Positions 60,439-64,000 of a DNA stretch of 64,000 bases are shown piece by piece. The notes below the pieces were generated by a model. That model did no database searches, was not told the origin of the DNA, and worked only from the letters and a program-made list of their open reading frames with translations. Numbering within the stretch: position 1 is the stretch's first letter; each line of letters starts with the position of its first letter. This DNA comes from Prochilodus magdalenae. Taxonomy: Eukaryota; Chordata; Actinopteri; Characiformes; Prochilodontidae. The position numbers and the translations under genes are program-made. The DNA lies in the NCBI GenBank assembly GCA_024036415.1, contig JAMWET010000947.1:866001-930000 (forward strand). Direction: 5' to 3'.

Positions 60439-63400
60439 TCACTCGCAAGCAAGCTTGCTGTCAAAACTGGACAGACCGATGGCGAAGGCTTGCAGAGCAC
60501 ACATGGGGTAATTATAGTCTAATGTGAACACGTCCTCAGCTACACGGCCAAACTGCATCACGATGTAGTCCGCTGAAGAGACACAAACAGAAAGAAAGGC
60601 CTCAGAGCCTAAACAAACATGTAAATGACAGACTACACAGACAAAGAAAGCTAAATACACAAAATAGCCAAACGTATGTGGAGACCTGACCATCACTATA
60701 TACACCCACCAGCCATAACATTATGACCGCCTCAATTACCGCCTCAATGTATCTGTCTGTGGTGGTCCTGTGGGGTTTCTGATCATTGAAAAAAATGGTG
60801 ATGGGGGAAAAACTAAGTATACAGGAAAATATCCATTTTATCCCCCAAGGTGTTCAGTGGGTTTGAGGTCAGGGCTTCTTGCAGACCACTGGCATTCCTC
60901 CACACCCACTTTTTTTTAACTATATGTTCATTCCAATTGTTCTCATTGCAAAATGGGATGTGCAGGGTATTCAAACATATTAAGGGTAATTCCATACCAA
61001 ACTTCACATTGCACAGGAAATAGTGAGCAACAGCAAGCTGCAGAAAAAATTTACCCATCGGTCATTGCATGTCTTTTTAAGATTCGACATTGCAGGACGT
61101 TTCAAATTAAGGTACTTAACAACTGACCCTTAACCAATATCCTGTAGTTAAGGTTATAAGTGAATGAAACGGCTTAGGACTCTTGTGGAAATGGAAAGCA
61201 GTTTCTGTTTTATGGAGCTCGCTTTGTGGAGGGGGTACAGTCATGCTGGAACAGGAAAGGGTCTTCCCCAAACTGTTGCCACAAAGTTGGTAGCATCTAA
61301 TTGTCTAAAATGTCTTTGTATACACTTACATTAACATTACACTTCACTGGAACAAAAGAGTCTAGCGCAAACCCTGCAAACACTCCCAGAGTATGATCCC
61401 TTTACTGTTGGCATGATGCATTGTGGTAGGTACCCAACACACCTAGATTTGTCCATCAGGCTGGCAGGGACAGAAGCACAATTCAGCACTCTAAAGAAGA
61501 TGCTTCCAGTGCTCCAGAGTCCAGTGGTGGTGTTAATTTGTATGGTCCTAATGCTTCATGCCTGAATTGTTGTTGCCTCTAGATGCTTTCATTTGGTCAT
61601 AACAGCATTTATGTTTGACCAAGGCAAAAATTTGGCCAGGTGACTCAGGGTAAATGCGGCATCCTACAACAGAGCCATTTCTGAAGTCACTGAGCTCTTT
61701 AGTACAACCCATTCTACTGTATATGGGGACTGCTAATAAGTATGTAAAGTTACAACACAAGGCAATTTTAGATAAATTAGATGAGGCATCCACATACTTT
61801 TGACCAAACAGTGTACCAATGAGTATGTGAAAAAGACAGAGGAGGTTAGATAATTTTTTTTTTTTAAATTGCACCTAAAGACCTTCTATGAATGAGAAAA
61901 TCATGAGTGAACTCACGATCATTGTCGTGGACGATCTGGAAGTTTTTGACGGACGCCTGCGTGACCCTTCCATGAAAGTTGAGCACATACGACTGAGTGT
62001 CATCATTCCACACTGGTGCTTTGTTGTGCAATTCGATCAGATTGTCCAAAGCACGATTCTGCCATTTACTTAATAAAGATTCCTGATCCTGTTAACAATA
62101 AATACATAATAGCACACACATTTAAAAGCATTCCTTACACTGCATTTATCAAGATCTGTGAAAAAACAGTTGAGCAATGCTGAGAATGCTGAGAGATGAT
62201 GAACTCATCAGCACTGAGAAGCAGACTGGATTGAATAAAGCTTTGCTTTCAGCAAATCTCACATTAGTAGGGCGAACAGGAACACGCTCAAAGTTCATAT
62301 TCATCCCGGGGATGATGACAGTCATTTTGCGTGGTCCTTTAAACCCCAAGACATTGGTCTCCTACAGAGGGAACACGTAAAACACACACACAGTTAGTTG
62401 TGACACTAGCCAGTGCTGGATTAGAACATATGTGAGGATGTAAACGTACTCACATAGCATATAGCTGCTAACTCCTGCCGTGTGTTGCTCTCCTCCAGCA
62501 GAGCTCCGGGGTTTTTGCTGGGGTTTGTGCCATTATCATAGACCGTGAATTTTGTACCCATCAAATTTGACCTACAGCAGATAGAGAGAACCACAAATTA
62601 CAAGATACTGTATAAAAGTGTTGGGCTTTCTTGATCCAGGTCCTCCTGGGGAAACCTTAGTCTGCACATTTTTTTTTTCTTTAATAAGTTAAAGAGATGA
62701 ACCTGGTCTATTGTACAAGGATAAAAAAATAACAGATTAACAGATTATGGGGCAATATTAGTGATGCACTCATTGTAGTACCAACAGACATTTGCCATAA
62801 AACCATACTGGCACTAAACAGATGTTTAGGCTTTGACATTTTAAATCAATAAGTGATGATGCACAGTACTGGAAAATGTTAAACATACACATCATACATA
62901 AATTGATAACAAATTGTATTGATGTTACTTGTATTTATTTTAAGTGTTTTCTAACTAAATAAGAATATACTTAAAATTCTGATGCTGAAAGAGCGGAACA
63001 CTTATATATGCTAAAACATCTTTATTCTTACTGTATCTATAAGCTTCTAACAAAATAATATTTCTCCTTATTGCTAATCCTGGAAGAACTTATTTCTGCA
63101 TTTGATAAATATCAATGTATATACATAAGAACAGTATTTTGAGGTGAGTTAGTGCAGCGTGTTTTGTTTTATGTTCCAGATCATGCCAATAAGCCTATTA
63201 AAAAAAGTCACTGCATAAACGGCGAAGTCATAACTAGCAGATTCAATTGAGCTATTTTTGATGTATATTTTATTTGTTACTAACTGTCTGATTTTTGTTT
63301 CTCCTGAAGCTATTTTATAGTAATTAATAGTTTATTTTTGCTGAGTTAAATTGACTTTTTTAACATGCCACTACTGTTATGCTGTTATAATCTTTTTTGT

Positions 63401-63921
63401 TGGAATATTGTGATGTTATATTTTTACCAAGCAAGTAGACAATTAAGTGACAAACAAGAAAAACAAAGATCTATTGCTAGCTGCACAGATAAAGACTTCT
63501 CTGTTATTGTGTTATTCATGAAACTCTACACACACCTCAGTTTCCCCACAAAACTCTCGCCCTCACGAGACAGATCGGTGGCATCCACTGAGATCAGATA
63601 GTTTGAGGTCTTGCTCTTTTTTCTCTTCCTCCCAGCCAACAGGAACAGCTAAGAAAGAAAGACAGGATGAGAATAAGCCAGGCCATAAGGGAGAGCAAAC
63701 ACAGTACTTCAGCAGTGTGAATCTCTGACCTTCTTGCCATCTTCTCTCTCCAGGTGCATAAAGTATGTTGGGTAGAGACCACGGTCCATGCCTTTCTTAT
63801 CCCGTGTGATACGGCACTTGACCGTAACACCCCGCGGAGCCGGCCGCAGCACAAATTCTTCCGGGTTATCTACCTCGACGGAGGGGCCCTCTGCCATGGG
63901 CGATCCCACCGTTACACACTC
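60439..63921 (-). CDS. tulp3: tubby-family protein, C-terminal tubby domain (TULP3-like), 5' part outside the window
   Basis: Six minus-strand coding exons: 63730-63921, 63536-63648, 62454-62571, 62263-62361, 61917-62088, 60439-60572. GT/AG borders are consistent and frame is kept over 275 residues to the stop. This is the whole tubby domain, from [13 protein letters not shown] to the family's fixed C-terminus [16 protein letters not shown] (residues 99-104 here) aligns with the phosphoinositide-binding Lys/Arg pair of mouse tubby (K330/R332) if there is no gap. TULP3-type features are [31 protein letters not shown] and [12 protein letters not shown]-like residues also occur, so TUB is the alternative. 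TULP3 binds PI(4,5)P2 and the IFT-A complex to bring membrane receptors into cilia; the IFT-A-binding N-terminus is beyond the right edge. Confidence 0.9.
60705..60830. repeat. non-autonomous DNA transposon fragment in the last tubby intron
   Basis: CACCAGCCATAACATTATGA followed by 'ctgtggtggtcctgtgggg' is the terminus and interior of the same dispersed repeat as 20145-20460. Confidence 0.6.
60840..61815 (-). mobile_element. old Tc1-like transposon relic in the last tubby intron
   Basis: Reverse-complement Tc1 sequence in two parts. One is 60848-60920 ('gtgttcagtgggtttgaggtcagggc', 'attcctccacaccca'). The other is about 61200-61815 ('gtacagtcatgctggaacagg', then 'acttttgaccaaacagtgta' at the end). 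A 270-base stretch between the parts looks like an insertion. Related to, but older than, the element at 2700-3824. No intact transposase frame. Confidence 0.6.
62572..63535. other. tubby-gene intron; no other feature
   Basis: AT-rich intron between two tubby-domain exons. No repeat family or nested gene recognised. Confidence 0.5.
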
Positions 63922-64000
63922 CTGATGAGGACAGAGACATTGCACCAAACTGTATCGCTGAAGCAACAGAGTGCTAAGAGTGATATCGGTAACGCCAGGG

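Overview
The window is vertebrate genomic DNA, almost certainly from a ray-finned (teleost) fish. The genes have introns with GT..AG borders, the protein families are TRIM ubiquitin ligases and tubby, and the non-coding space is full of fish-typical elements: Tc1-like transposons and their deleted derivatives, a tRNA-derived SINE, fish retroposon tails, and long (CT)n, (GT)n and (CA)n runs. There is no bacterial-style operon, CRISPR array or rRNA. An otophysan such as a characin or catfish is a guess.

Layout. 1-37.4 kb: I find no supportable protein-coding gene. It holds an AT-rich minisatellite with perfect hairpins (390-1060), nested mobile elements (1923-3824), a 2-kb 24-bp CT-rich minisatellite (5285-7246), a Ty3/gypsy integrase relic (7550-8040), many simple repeats, a tRNA-derived SINE (26676-26875), three copies of one short inverted-repeat element (1923, 29912, 33222) and other element debris. 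37.5-41.2 kb: a complete six-exon TRIM gene (463 codons), bracketed by two inverted copies of the same internally deleted Tc1 element. 45.9-56.4 kb: a second complete six-exon TRIM gene (457 codons) in the same orientation. Its introns have grown to more than 3 kb each through mobile elements and a 22-bp minisatellite of about 140 units, and intron 4 holds a decayed SPRY exon of a lost third copy. 58-59.4 kb: a Tc1-like transposon with a SINE inside it. 60.4-63.9 kb, minus strand: the last six coding exons of a tubby-family gene, best matching TULP3, whose 5' part lies beyond the right edge.

How the genes relate. The TRIM genes are tandem paralogues: intracellular RING E3 ligases with B-box, coiled coil and PRY/SPRY, a class often used in fish innate immunity. 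Their RING/B-box exons are almost identical in nucleotides while the coiled-coil and SPRY exons have diverged. This points to gene conversion of the catalytic exon, with the recognition domain free to change. With the relic SPRY exon, the locus looks like an actively rearranging TRIM cluster. The tubby gene is convergent to it and functionally unrelated. All exon borders were read by eye; the three coding joins keep frame from first to last exon seen.
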